A DNA stretch of 64,000 nt from 55-13 sp037190145 (GTDB lineage Bacteria; Armatimonadota; Fimbriimonadia; Fimbriimonadales; Fimbriimonadaceae). Of the stretch, positions 15,049-24,473 are shown piece by piece; positions within the stretch are counted from its first letter, which is position 1, and the number at the start of each line of letters is the position of its first letter. The position numbers were made by a program, and so were the translations under genes. The DNA is taken from assembly GCA_037190145.1 (NCBI GenBank), contig JBBCJU010000001.1, positions 207,019 through 271,018 on the forward strand, given 5' to 3'. The notes beneath the pieces were generated by a model, which saw only the letters and a program-made list of their open reading frames with translations, was not told where the DNA came from and searched no databases.

Positions 15049-16845
15049 CTACTCTGCGACCTTAAGGACGCTCAAGAACGCTTCTGATGGGAGCTCAATC
15101 GCACCGATCTGTTTCATGCGCTTCTTACCTTCCTTTTGCTTCTCTAACAGTTTGCGTTTTCGAGTGATGTCTCCACCGTAACACTTGGCAATAACATTCT
15201 TTCGGAACGGCTTGATAGAGTCTGCGGCAATGACCTTGGCCCCAATCGCGGCCTGAACGCGAACTTCATATTGCTGACGTGGAACGACCTTTCGGAGTTG
15301 CTCGACCATTGCCTTGCCACGAATATAGGCAAAGGAGCGATGGACGATAAAGCTGAGGGCGTCCACCGTATCTCCATTCAAAAGGATGTCCAGCTTCACC
15401 AAGTCAGACGGCTCGTAGTCGGCAAGGTCATAGTCCAACGATGCATAGCCACGTGTGTTCGACTTCAGCTTATCAAAGAAGTCAAGCAAGATTTCACCCA
15501 GTGGCAACGTGTAGTAAAGAATTACGCGCTTCGTAGTTGGGTATTCCGTTTTACGATAGACGCCGCGTCGCTCTTGGCAAAGCGTCATAACCGCCCCAAC
15601 GTATTCTTGAGGCACCATGATCGTTGCGTTGACGGTGGGCTCCTCAATCATCGCGATTTCATTGGCATCTGGGAAATCAGCTGGGTTCGCAATGTGCTCT
15701 TTGTTGCCCTTTTTATCTGTAACGATGTAGTCCACGCTCGGAGCAGTGAGAATCAGGTCAAGATTGAATTCTCTTTCCAGTCGCTCTCGTGCAATCTCCA
15801 TGTGGAGCAAACCAAGGAAGCCGCAGCGGAAACCAAAACCCAGAGCGGCTGATGTTTCAGGTTCAAAGTTCAGCGACGCATCGTTCAGACGAAGCTTATC
15901 AATAGCATCTCGCAGGTCTTGATACTGATCGCCATCGGTAGGATAGAGACCGCAGAAAACCATGCTCAGCGCTTTTCGGTATCCCGGCAATGGATCGTGA
16001 GCTTGGTCACTGGCCAAGGTTACAGTGTCGCCAACTTGGGCATCACCAATCGACTTCATCGCCGCGGTCAAGAACCCTACTTCACCAGTTCCCAAGCCAT
16101 CGTTTACTGTCAGTCCCGGAGCAAAGACACCGGTCGAGTCCACGTCAAACGTGACTCCGGACGACATCATCTTAATCTTGTCGCCCTTGCGCACTCGCCC
16201 ATCTTTAACTCGAAGATAGGCGACGGCGCCTTGGTAAGTATCAAAGTGCGAGTCGTAGATAAGGGCTCTCAAAGGAGCTTGAGGATCACCTTTGGGCGGT
16301 GGAACTCGCTGAACGATTGCCTCTAGGATTTCATCAATGCCAATTCCGTTCTTTGCAGAACAAGGAATGGCATCGCTTGCATCGATAGCAACTGCACTTT
16401 CAATCTCTTCTTTCGCAAAGTTAATGTCTGCATGGGGTAGGTCAATCTTATTGATGACCGGAACAATCTCTAGGTTCTGGTTCATCGCCATGCTGGCATT
16501 TGCGATCGTTTGCGCCTCAACGCCTTGGCTCGCATCGACGACTAAGAGCGCCCCTTCGCACGCAGCAAGGGCACGAGAAACTTCGTAGGTAAAGTCAACG
16601 TGGCCTGGCGTATCAATCAGGTTTAACTCGTAACGCTTTCCGTCCTGCGCAAGATAGTCCAAGCGAACGGCCGCCATCTTAATGGTGATGCCACGTTCCC
16701 GCTCAATATCCATGGAGTCCAGCATCTGCTCTTGGGCAGTGCCTCGAATAGCTCCACAACGCTCAATCAGTCGGTCAGCCAACGTGGACTTACCGTGGTC
16801 GATGTGCGCAATGATGCAGAAGTTTCGGATGTGGGATTGATCCAT
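15049..16845 (-). CDS. lepA: elongation factor 4 (LepA), translational GTPase
   Basis: EF4 is a ribosome-associated GTPase that aids initiation and recovers stalled or mistranslocated ribosomes. The 598-residue protein is full length: P-loop AHIDHGKSTLADRL, switch region RERGITIKM, DTPGHVDF, the NKID base motif in VINKIDLPHAD, then the domains II-V and the LepA-specific C-terminal tail (GAKVIAADSIKPFRKNVIAK, then CYGGDITRKRKLLEKQKEGK). Monocistronic on the minus strand, upstream of hipBA and divergent from gapA. Confidence 0.97.
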   Translation of the reverse strand: MDQSHIRNFCIIAHIDHGKSTLADRLIERCGAIRGTAQEQMLDSMDIERERGITIKMAAVRLDYLAQDGKRYELNLIDTPGHVDFTYEVSRALAACEGALLVVDASQGVEAQTIANASMAMNQNLEIVPVINKIDLPHADINFAKEEIESAVAIDASDAIPCSAKNGIGIDEILEAIVQRVPPPKGDPQAPLRALIYDSHFDTYQGAVAYLRVKDGRVRKGDKIKMMSSGVTFDVDSTGVFAPGLTVNDGLGTGEVGFLTAAMKSIGDAQVGDTVTLASDQAHDPLPGYRKALSMVFCGLYPTDGDQYQDLRDAIDKLRLNDASLNFEPETSAALGFGFRCGFLGLLHMEIARERLEREFNLDLILTAPSVDYIVTDKKGNKEHIANPADFPDANEIAMIEEPTVNATIMVPQEYVGAVMTLCQERRGVYRKTEYPTTKRVILYYTLPLGEILLDFFDKLKSNTRGYASLDYDLADYEPSDLVKLDILLNGDTVDALSFIVHRSFAYIRGKAMVEQLRKVVPRQQYEVRVQAAIGAKVIAADSIKPFRKNVIAKCYGGDITRKRKLLEKQKEGKKRMKQIGAIELPSEAFLSVLKVAE

Positions 16846-17021
16846 GGAAGCGTGAAAAGACGCTGGATTTTACCTGTCTACACAACCTAGGTATAGGCAG
16901 TTCCACATAGTAACTAAGGAGCATGCTTCACACAAGCTTATTCCCGACTCTCCACAGAAGCATCCGGTATGCTGGCAAGTAATCGGGCACCGTCGCCCTA
17001 CCCCAAAATCAAGGAACATCT

Positions 17022-18032
<1,011 letters not shown>

Positions 18033-18053
18033 GCTCCGTACACTAATATTAAG

Positions 18054-18083
18054 AAAGGGTCTGAGGAAAACCTCAGGCCCTTT
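18054..18083 (+). terminator. intrinsic terminator of gapA
   Basis: AAAGGGTCTGAGG and CCTCAGGCCCTTT (one U-G wobble) enclose an AAAA loop, followed by a pyrimidine-rich cgctttctt. Confidence 0.85.
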
Positions 18084-18111
18084 CGCTTTCTTGGAGGGGA
18101 GTTTCTAAACA

Positions 18112-18145
18112 AGAAAAGGGCACCTCCTTTTCAGGGGGCGCCCTT
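18112..18145 (-). terminator. intrinsic terminator of the small gene at 18159
   Basis: On the minus strand AAGGGCGCC pairs with GGTGCCCTT (one G-U wobble) and is followed by TTCTTGTTT. It sits 14 bp past the stop of the small gene and faces the gapA terminator. Confidence 0.75.
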
Positions 18146-18158
18146 GGTTAATTAGTCG

Positions 18159-18353
18159 TTAGGCTTCTTGAGCCGTTGAGGAATTATAAGTCGCTTCGTT
18201 GATGAACTTGAAGAGTTTTGAACCTTCGTAAGTTGCAGTCAATGCGTATCGAATTTGCTCGCCCGACTTGGTCTTGCGGACCATCTTCATCTTGCGAACG
18301 TCACTATCTGGCACTTCAACGTGCGATCGAGTTTTCAGATTGTAAAACTTCAT
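18159..18353 (-). CDS. small basic conserved-type protein, function unknown
   Basis: A 64-residue lysine- and arginine-rich protein beginning MKFYNLKTRSHVEVPDSDV, with alternating beta-like segments (MKMVRKTKSGEQIRYALTAT). It has no signal peptide or cysteine. A strong ribosome site (GGAGGG, six bases before ATG), its own terminator and an isolated position argue for a real, well-expressed gene. The size and charge suggest a nucleic-acid- or ribosome-associated protein, but I cannot identify the family. Confidence 0.7.
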   Translation of the reverse strand: MKFYNLKTRSHVEVPDSDVRKMKMVRKTKSGEQIRYALTATYEGSKLFKFINEATYNSSTAQEA

Positions 18354-18655
18354 GCTTTCCCTCCGTCCGGTGGCGCGATGCCTCGCTCCACTTCGGCGTG
18401 TACATCGGGGTCATGATAGCACAACCATAGGTTCAACGGAGGCTGAAATTCAAAACATATGCAATTTATGTAGTTTCTGCCCAATTGCACATTTTTTTTC
18501 AGGCTACAGGGAACCTAAATTCCGACCAACCATTCTTGCAACATTAAAATAGAAACTTAAACTTTTCGCAATAGAAATTGGGCCTAAGTACGCTATTTTT
18601 GGCAATAAACCAACAACGAGCGTTAAGTTGCGATTTAGCGGCGTAGGCCATAATT
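18354..18655. other. divergent intergenic region
   Basis: This 302-bp gap separates the small basic protein gene (minus) from the Fur-family gene (plus). It is AT-rich from about 18440 and should contain both promoters. I see no clear operator dyad or structured RNA. Confidence 0.4.
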
Positions 18656-19150
18656 ATGAGTATGAAGCAGCGAAACTCTCATAGCGAAGGTGCAACAGCC
18701 GTCGCGACACCCATTTCTATTGCCAAGAGCTACGAGGAGCATTCCCTCAAGGAACTCCGCAATGCAGGTTTCCGCATCACTATGCCCCGTGTGCAAGTGA
18801 TCCGGGCTCTCGCGGACACCGAAGTTGCTCTTAGTGCTTACGCAATCCACGATAAGATCATTTCTTCCGGCGGCAAGATTGACGTCGTTAGCGTGTATCG
18901 AATCCTTTCCACTCTTCAAGAGGTTGGACTGATTCACCATATCGGTGTTGTGGATGGCTACTTCCCTTGCCGTCTTGGCAAGTGTGCAGATCGACGCAGC
19001 GAAGTCGTGGTCGAGGAAGCAACCGGCTCAGTCATGGAACTCGTATTTCCTAAGTCACTGATTCAAGCTATCGAGGATCAGGTCCGAGAGGCTGGATTTG
19101 AGACGACCGGCATCAAGATTGAAGTCACCGGAAAGACTCCTTCCAAGTAA
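18656..19150 (+). CDS. Fur-family transcriptional regulator with altered metal sites
   Basis: The 164-residue protein has the Fur winged helix: LKELRNAGFRITMPRVQVIR, then YAIHDKIISSGGKIDVVSVY followed by RILSTLQEVGLIHHI, where the recognition helix S/T-V-Y-R is intact. After this the usual HHxHxxC and CxxC segments are absent; instead GYFPCRLGKCADRR stands there and the tail contains no second CxxC. It therefore may not bind metal as Fur, Zur or PerR do, or may use only the C-x4-C. The N-terminus of about 25 residues before the domain is long. Monocistronic, ending at a strong bidirectional terminator. Confidence 0.8.
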   Translation: MSMKQRNSHSEGATAVATPISIAKSYEEHSLKELRNAGFRITMPRVQVIRALADTEVALSAYAIHDKIISSGGKIDVVSVYRILSTLQEVGLIHHIGVVDGYFPCRLGKCADRRSEVVVEEATGSVMELVFPKSLIQAIEDQVREAGFETTGIKIEVTGKTPSK

Positions 19151-19166
19151 ACGACACGCTTTCATA

Positions 19167-19207
19167 AAAGAAATGGCCCGACTCAAATTGAGTCGGGCCA
19201 TTTCTTT
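19167..19207. terminator. bidirectional terminator between fur-like gene and htrA
   Basis: A 20-bp perfect inverted repeat (AAAGAAATGGCCCGACTCAA and its complement, one-base centre) ends in TTTCTTTTTA on the plus strand and has an A-rich other side. It serves the two convergent genes. Confidence 0.9.
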
Positions 19208-19214
19208 TTAGCCT

Positions 19215-20789
19215 CTATCTTTGAAACTTTACGTCACGCTCGATAGAAGTCTCTGCGCCTTTTTCGAAACGCTTGGCCTTCACGCGCTTCGTCTGCCCCC
19301 ACTGAACCTTTTTCATTGCATTCGATAGCTCTTCTGCACTGTTGATCTTGGTTCCATCTATCTCGACAATCACGTCGCCAAGTCTCATTCCTGCGTCATG
19401 GGCAGGAGAACCAGGGGCAATGCTATTGATTACCGCCCCAGAGACTCCAGAAGGAATGCTAAATGTGGCTCGGCTAGTCTCGTTCACATCTCCAATCTCA
19501 ACCCCCAATCGAGCGTTTCCACCGGGCATTGGAACACTATCTGGAGTTTGCACCCGAGGAAAGTCCTTGAAGCCCGGGAAATCGTCAATATCAATCTCAG
19601 GCAGGGAGTTTCTGCGGGGTTGGCTTTGAGGTGCCTGCATGGCGGGCTGGGCGGGAGGCTCTTTCGCAGTGATCGTAAACACCTTTCGCTGCTTATCTCG
19701 CACTACCTCTACTTCAACCTTCGAACCAGGACCGTACTTGATCATTGCATTGCGCAAATCAACTTGGCTCTCCACCGCGATTGAATTAATGCGTACAACA
19801 ACATCACCTTGCTTGATACCAGCAATCGCAGCCGGCCCATCGCTGGGAAGATTAGCGACATAAGCACCTTTCTCAACACCCAATTGCTTGGCTTGATGGC
19901 CCTTTAGGTTTTCGGGAAGAATTCCCAAAAAGCCTCGCACAACTTTGCCTTTCTCGATTAAAGTTTCAGCCAAAAGACGCGCTTGGTTGGAGCTGATTGC
20001 AAACCCAATTCCGCCGCTTGCCCCGCTTGGGCTATAGATAGCCGAATTGATGCCAATGACTTGGCCATCAATATTCAATAGCGGACCACCGCTGTTTCCC
20101 ACATTGATCGCGGCATCCGTTTGGATAAGGTCCGTATAGACTCGAACCGTTCGAGAATTTGGATCTGCTATTTGATTCTCACGCTGCAAGGCACTGACAT
20201 GCCCAATCGTCACTGTATTTTCTAAGCCAAATGGTGCGCCGATCGCAATGGCAAACTCTCCGGTCCGAACCTGACGACTGTCGGCAAATGGAAGCGTAGG
20301 GAGATCATTTGCTTCGATCTTTACTACCGCGATATCGGTATCTTGCGCACGAAGGACTTTGCCTGGAAACTCACGTCCATCGTATAGAACAACGGTGACT
20401 TTCTCATATCCTCCAACCACATGGTCGTTGGTGATAATGTAGCCATCGGGACGGAAAATGAAGCCTGATCCCTCGCCTCCCATCGCTTGTCTCTCTCCGA
20501 GACCGTTTCGGGCTCCAGAATTTTGCACCCGAATGTGCACGACAGCCGGCTTGGCGATTTCAGACAAAGCGGCGAAGGAGTCATTCAGCGCTCGCACCGT
20601 TTCTAGGCTCGTCATGTTGACGCGATTTACAGGCTGTGGCGAAGAAATATTTAGGAGAGGAGAAGTGAAGGACCGAGTGCCTCCATCTTTCGCATTCATA
20701 ACCGAGGCCGTGGCTCCAGCTCCGATGAGAACGCCTGCGGCCAAAATCCATACAAGGGGGCCGGTAAACAATCGTTTTGTTGGGTTCAT
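19215..20789 (-). CDS. degP: HtrA/DegP-type serine protease with two PDZ domains
   Basis: This periplasmic protease/chaperone degrades damaged envelope proteins. The 524-residue protein has an N-terminal membrane anchor or signal (LVWILAAGVLIGAGATASVM), then the trypsin-like domain with catalytic triad H123 (ITNDHVVGG), D152 (DTDIAVVKI) and S233 (NVGNSGGPLL), followed by two PDZ domains (about residues 275-370 and 420-510). A proline/glutamine-rich linker lies between them. It is the last gene of the sigma / anti-sigma / RseB-like / HtrA series on the minus strand, fitting an envelope-stress regulon. Confidence 0.95.
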   Translation of the reverse strand: MNPTKRLFTGPLVWILAAGVLIGAGATASVMNAKDGGTRSFTSPLLNISSPQPVNRVNMTSLETVRALNDSFAALSEIAKPAVVHIRVQNSGARNGLGERQAMGGEGSGFIFRPDGYIITNDHVVGGYEKVTVVLYDGREFPGKVLRAQDTDIAVVKIEANDLPTLPFADSRQVRTGEFAIAIGAPFGLENTVTIGHVSALQRENQIADPNSRTVRVYTDLIQTDAAINVGNSGGPLLNIDGQVIGINSAIYSPSGASGGIGFAISSNQARLLAETLIEKGKVVRGFLGILPENLKGHQAKQLGVEKGAYVANLPSDGPAAIAGIKQGDVVVRINSIAVESQVDLRNAMIKYGPGSKVEVEVVRDKQRKVFTITAKEPPAQPAMQAPQSQPRRNSLPEIDIDDFPGFKDFPRVQTPDSVPMPGGNARLGVEIGDVNETSRATFSIPSGVSGAVINSIAPGSPAHDAGMRLGDVIVEIDGTKINSAEELSNAMKKVQWGQTKRVKAKRFEKGAETSIERDVKFQR

Positions 20790-20845
20790 GTTGCTCTCTT
20801 TGATCTTGGAATCTTACAACGCTTCCGACAAAAGAGACTCGCGGG

Positions 20846-21979
20846 TTACTGATGCGTAATCAAGAGCACCTGAGACCACTGGCGAATCTCCAATGTCCAT
20901 TCCTCTGTCGCTGTTAACGAAAGCTTTTCGGGCAAGAGTTCCTCACCCCAGAATAGTCCTAGACCTGGGTTATCTTGATCTGCCTTTTTGGTGGCTTCTA
21001 GGAAAGCAGACAAGATTCTCTTACGTACATTTTCTGGCACATCCGCCGCGACCACAAATCTGATTCCACCTGCATCTCCAACGCTCGTGCCGGTCATGTT
21101 CTTCAAGCTACGAGCATAGGATTGAGCGTACTGGTAAACCGTGCCTTTAATTGGCCCGTCGCTTATTCGAATTGCGACACACCGATAGTAGCCGTTGTCA
21201 TTTACTTGAGCATCTTGGATGTCGAATCCGTACGGCAATTCGGCGGGAAACACTGGAGAGAAGCCAATGGGAACATAACCCTTCCCCCCTCCATCGAGAA
21301 ACCCAGTGCGACGTTGACTAATAACGCTGTACTCTTCTTTTTTATCTAGACCAATGCTAAACACTGAAGAAGAGATATTGGTAGGATATGTGACTTGCTG
21401 AACCTGAAACGCCAGTTTAGGGGTGCCTTTGGCGTCGAGCGTCTCTAGCTTCAGGATAAAGCCGGTTTTCTCATCAATATGGTATCGACGTGACTCCAAC
21501 CCTGCATGCCTTGGCTTAGCGACAACAATTGCAGCCCGCTGTCCAGCGATTGTTGTGTTTCCTACCACTGACAACCCATAGTTGCGAACGGTTAAGTTAA
21601 TCCTTGTCTGAGAATCATCGGGCAAAGTGCGAGGGGACTCTTCTACCAGGACTAGCTTCTCATCCGGCAAGAAAACAGCGCTTTGCCGCCCATCGTCCAC
21701 CTTTTCTACCCCTTGAAGAGATAGCGGATAGATGACGGTCTGCCGAACTTTGCCGTCCTTGCTGATCTGAACTTGAATTCGTTGATAGCTTCCTCGGCCA
21801 TCGGGAGAACGCTGCGAAATGATGGCAATGATATTGTTCCGATAGTTTCGGTCCAATATCTTCATCAAGAGTTCACGAGCCTGACTAGAGTCGCTGTGCC
21901 CTCTTTTACCGCCGTTTGCGCATGCGGTGGCCGCTGCCCCAACTACAAGGGCAGTCAGTAGGAAGCTAGTTCTTGCCAT
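20846..21979 (-). CDS. RseB/MucB-like sigma-factor regulatory lipoprotein-like protein
   Basis: The protein has an N-terminal export signal (TSFLLTALVVGAAATACANG, with a possible lipobox cysteine) and a body like RseB: QTVIYPLSLQGVEKVDDGRQ, LTVRNYGLSVVGNTTIAGQR and AFQVQQVTYPTNISSSVFSI match the lipoprotein-carrier-like fold of the RseB N-terminal domain. RseB senses envelope damage and shields the anti-sigma factor from proteolysis. It follows directly on the anti-sigma gene with overlap, supporting the assignment. The ATG at 21979 is chosen because it begins the signal peptide; 21997 is the alternative. Confidence 0.78.
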   Translation of the reverse strand: MARTSFLLTALVVGAAATACANGGKRGHSDSSQARELLMKILDRNYRNNIIAIISQRSPDGRGSYQRIQVQISKDGKVRQTVIYPLSLQGVEKVDDGRQSAVFLPDEKLVLVEESPRTLPDDSQTRINLTVRNYGLSVVGNTTIAGQRAAIVVAKPRHAGLESRRYHIDEKTGFILKLETLDAKGTPKLAFQVQQVTYPTNISSSVFSIGLDKKEEYSVISQRRTGFLDGGGKGYVPIGFSPVFPAELPYGFDIQDAQVNDNGYYRCVAIRISDGPIKGTVYQYAQSYARSLKNMTGTSVGDAGGIRFVVAADVPENVRKRILSAFLEATKKADQDNPGLGLFWGEELLPEKLSLTATEEWTLEIRQWSQVLLITHQ

Positions 21980-22439
21980 GAGTTGGGAACGAAGCAAATC
22001 GATTTGAACTCAACGGATCATTACCCGCCATAAACATCTGGTCGTGATAAATATCACGTTCGAGTTCATTGAGCCGTGCGGAGGGTTCGGCGGAACCGGC
22101 CGACGACATACTCCGATCTGTAAGGCGGAAAACACCAAAGGCAGCGAGCACGGAAACCGCAGCCACACCGGCAGCCATCGACCAATTCAAATTGAAGGCA
22201 AAGATCGACTTGCGTTCGGTACGATTCATGACGGTGGAAACCAAACGGTCCTCGAACCCTTCAGAAGGTCGATAGTTTGGCAGCCCTCGCAGAAGGTGCT
22301 TCAGAGAACGCAGATGCTGCTCTTCGGCTCGACAGTCTGAACACCCGCTTAAATGGTCTCGGACCTGCAGGCATTCTTGCCCGCACAACTCACCATCCAG
22401 GTAAGCCGACAGATAAATCTGTACGCTCTTACAATTCAT
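21966..22439 (-). CDS. anti-sigma factor with zinc-finger (zf-HC2) domain
   Basis: A 157-residue protein: the N-terminal domain (about residues 1-45) reads LSAYLDGELCGQECLQVRDH then LSGCSDCRAE, the H-x3-C-x2-C zinc-binding anti-sigma domain. A transmembrane helix (SMAAGVAAVSVLAAFGVF) follows near residue 92-109, and a short periplasmic tail ends the protein. It would hold the ECF sigma factor encoded just upstream, whose 3' end it overlaps by 11 nt. Zinc-binding anti-sigma factors of this kind are released by oxidative or proteolytic signals. Confidence 0.88.
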   Translation of the reverse strand: MNCKSVQIYLSAYLDGELCGQECLQVRDHLSGCSDCRAEEQHLRSLKHLLRGLPNYRPSEGFEDRLVSTVMNRTERKSIFAFNLNWSMAAGVAAVSVLAAFGVFRLTDRSMSSAGSAEPSARLNELERDIYHDQMFMAGNDPLSSNRFASFPTHGKN

Positions 22440-23025
22440 CGGTAAAACTCCTATAGGCTTGAGGTGCGTTCTTCATCAGATGTTTCCGAATCTGCTTCCG
22501 GCCACGGTGAATTCTTGATCTAACCGTTCCGACCGAGGTGTGCATGACTTCGGCTATCTCTTCATACGCCATTCCTTCTACATCGGCTAACAAAACGGCC
22601 ATTCTAAATTCAGGCGTCATAGAACCGAGTGCTTTTTGAACCGGTTCATCCAATGTTTCCTGGAGCATCATCCGGTCTGGAGACGCTTCATAGTCTGGTA
22701 GCTCCCAAGAGGTCGCGCCATCGCTCCCCCCCTGCTCTAGGCTAGTGGTCTTAAGTTTGCTACGTCGCCGTACCGAATCTATATGGGCATTCGTCATGAT
22801 TCGATAGAGCCATGATGAAAAAGGCATCGATTGGTCGTACTTGCTAAAAAAGCGGAATGCTCTGACAAAAGATTCTTGAACCAAATCTTCTGCTTCCGAC
22901 GCATTGCCGGTAAGTCGGTAGGCCAAGCTATATGCTTGGCGATGCGACTTACGCATCAAGCTTTCAAATAGTGCGGCCTCATCAACCCTTGGCCCAGTGT
23001 TATCTTTTGAGATGGCGAACAGCAT
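22429..23025 (-). CDS. ECF-family RNA polymerase sigma factor (RpoE-like)
   Basis: The protein has the sigma-70 region 2 (AYRLTGNASEAEDLVQESFV, then SSWLYRIMTNAHIDSVRRR) and region 4 (MTPEFRMAVLLADVEGMAYE, then EIAEVMHTSVGTVRSRIHRG) of an extracytoplasmic-function sigma factor of about 200 residues. It is the first gene of the stress operon with the anti-sigma factor, RseB-like protein and HtrA. The start at 23025 (MLFAISKD) is preferred; the frame also opens at 23085, but the extra residues do not belong to the family. Confidence 0.92.
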   Translation of the reverse strand: MLFAISKDNTGPRVDEAALFESLMRKSHRQAYSLAYRLTGNASEAEDLVQESFVRAFRFFSKYDQSMPFSSWLYRIMTNAHIDSVRRRSKLKTTSLEQGGSDGATSWELPDYEASPDRMMLQETLDEPVQKALGSMTPEFRMAVLLADVEGMAYEEIAEVMHTSVGTVRSRIHRGRKQIRKHLMKNAPQAYRSFTDEL

Positions 23026-23135
23026 CACGTGCAAACCCTTGATTCTAGGAGTTGTACGATTCTGCTCGTCGTCGAAGTTCCGCACTTCGTGGATTTTACT
23101 CTCGAAGGGTCTATTGGTACTCGTTTTCCAGTAAC

Positions 23136-24044
23136 TTAACCAGCGAGAATATTCGTCATAAGGGCATCAAAGACGAGTGTAGGGTTTCCATTCCCTACCA
23201 CGCGACGGTGTCCTTCAATCATCGCGCTTCGAGCTGCATACCACTCGGGATGCAAGTGACGACAAGCGATAACCAAAAGCTCAAGAGCCTCAGTATTGGC
23301 TGTACGAGCGTTCGACTCGATTGCCTTTTGAAGACTTTCGGAGATTCCCTTCAGGGTTTCGGAAGCCACAAGGGCCTCATCCAGCGAACGCTTTGGTAGA
23401 GTTTCCGCAAACTGCCAAACTCCTCGAAAAACCGCCTCGTTTTGTTGAAACTGTGCATATCGCCCTGGCGCACCTTCTGCTAGCCTCCAAAGTGGATCAT
23501 CATTTGGTGTGTTAGGCAGTTCACAAGAAACCGCCACACATCGAGACAGGATGGTCGGCAAAATGCTTCCTACCGATGTAGTAGTCAGGATGAACTTGGC
23601 ATAGGGATATGGTTCTTCTAGCGACTTCAGAAGAACGTTTGCGGAATCAGCATTCATCCGATCCGCATCTTCAATCAGAACCACTTTTCGAAGCGAATTC
23701 AGAGGAGGAGTTCTGAGAAAATCTAACACCGGCACTCCCTTGAAATCATTGGGAGCAGACCTCTTGGGAGACGTAATCTGGATATCCCGAATAATTCGGC
23801 TTGGCCCCATGGGCTCCACTACGAGTAAGTCTGCGTTACGCCCACTATCAAACGATTTGGATGCTGCGTGATCGGTGTCGCCGCCGCTCAACCACTGTCT
23901 CGCTAAAAAGTTGGCCAGGTCACGCTTTCCAGCCCCTCGGGCACCATAGAGCAGGACCGCATGGACGCCACTGTCAAGTGAAGCAAACTCTGCCACCGCC
24001 TTCTTTGCTGTGGTCAGACCCGGTAAGTGATCTAGCTCTAGCAT
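23136..24044 (-). CDS. holB: DNA polymerase III delta-prime subunit
   Basis: This clamp-loader subunit is part of the replicative polymerase. The 302-residue protein begins MLELDHLPGLTTAKKAVAEF and shows an AAA+ Walker A (LLYGARGAGKRD), the sensor SRC-like element (PTILSRCVAVSCE) and the signature DADRMNADSANVLLKSLEEP. The longer frame to 24071 would overlap the previous gene; ATG 24044 begins five bases after the stop of the c-di-AMP receptor gene, forming a tight pair. Confidence 0.9.
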   Translation of the reverse strand: MLELDHLPGLTTAKKAVAEFASLDSGVHAVLLYGARGAGKRDLANFLARQWLSGGDTDHAASKSFDSGRNADLLVVEPMGPSRIIRDIQITSPKRSAPNDFKGVPVLDFLRTPPLNSLRKVVLIEDADRMNADSANVLLKSLEEPYPYAKFILTTTSVGSILPTILSRCVAVSCELPNTPNDDPLWRLAEGAPGRYAQFQQNEAVFRGVWQFAETLPKRSLDEALVASETLKGISESLQKAIESNARTANTEALELLVIACRHLHPEWYAARSAMIEGHRRVVGNGNPTLVFDALMTNILAG

Positions 24045-24048
24045 CGAC

Positions 24049-24378
24049 TTAGAATCGCTCAAACGACTCAACAGGAAGAACGAACACCACTGCGCCCCCT
24101 ACCGGAACCTTAACGGGGCTCGGAATGAACGCTCCCGGAGGTGCAGCCTCAAACGGCATTACATTAACCAACTGTTCACGGGACTGACAATTTTGACCAA
24201 TGACTCGCTTAAGCGTTGCGACATCAGGTTCGTCCACGCCAATGAGAAACGTTGTGTTCCCCTCTCGCAAGAACCCACCCGTTGAACCGATGATGGTGAA
24301 CTTAAAGCCAGCTTTTAATAACTCATCCGTGATCTTGTTCTTATCACGGCTATGGACGATGCATACCACCAGCTTCAC
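24049..24378 (-). CDS. darA: cyclic-di-AMP receptor-like protein (DarA/PstA family)
   Basis: The PII-like protein of about 109 residues (V/M-KLVVCIVHSRDKNKITDEL, then KFTIIGSTGGFLREGNTTFL) has the family's short length, the nucleotide loop region STGGFLREGN and the G-x-D motif IGVDEP. These proteins bind c-di-AMP as trimers; their downstream partner is unclear. The GTG at 24378 is chosen because the frame upstream of it lacks family residues, and because TATAAT stands six bases before it. It is immediately upstream of holB, an arrangement also known from Firmicutes. Confidence 0.85.
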   Translation of the reverse strand: MKLVVCIVHSRDKNKITDELLKAGFKFTIIGSTGGFLREGNTTFLIGVDEPDVATLKRVIGQNCQSREQLVNVMPFEAAPPGAFIPSPVKVPVGGAVVFVLPVESFERF

Positions 24379-24410
24379 AACAGGATTATACGCGCCAGAG
24401 AATAAAAGCA
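24379..24410 (-). promoter_or_regulatory. promoter of darA-holB, possibly giving a leaderless mRNA
   Basis: On the minus strand TATAAT occurs six bases before the GTG start, with no Shine-Dalgarno sequence between. A weak -35-like CTCTGC lies 17 bases further up. Transcription would then begin at or near the start codon. Confidence 0.5.
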
Positions 24411-24426
24411 GAGATAAACAAAAAAT

Positions 24427-24452
24427 CGCACGAACCTTGAAAGGTTCGTGCG
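24427..24452 (-). terminator. intrinsic terminator of the third pseudopilin gene
   Basis: Minus strand: CGCACGAACCTT and its complement with a two-base centre, then ATTTTTTGTTT. It is 22 bp past the stop at 24474 and just before the darA promoter. Confidence 0.9.
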
Positions 24453-24473
24453 ACATTCTATGCACAGGCTTGT

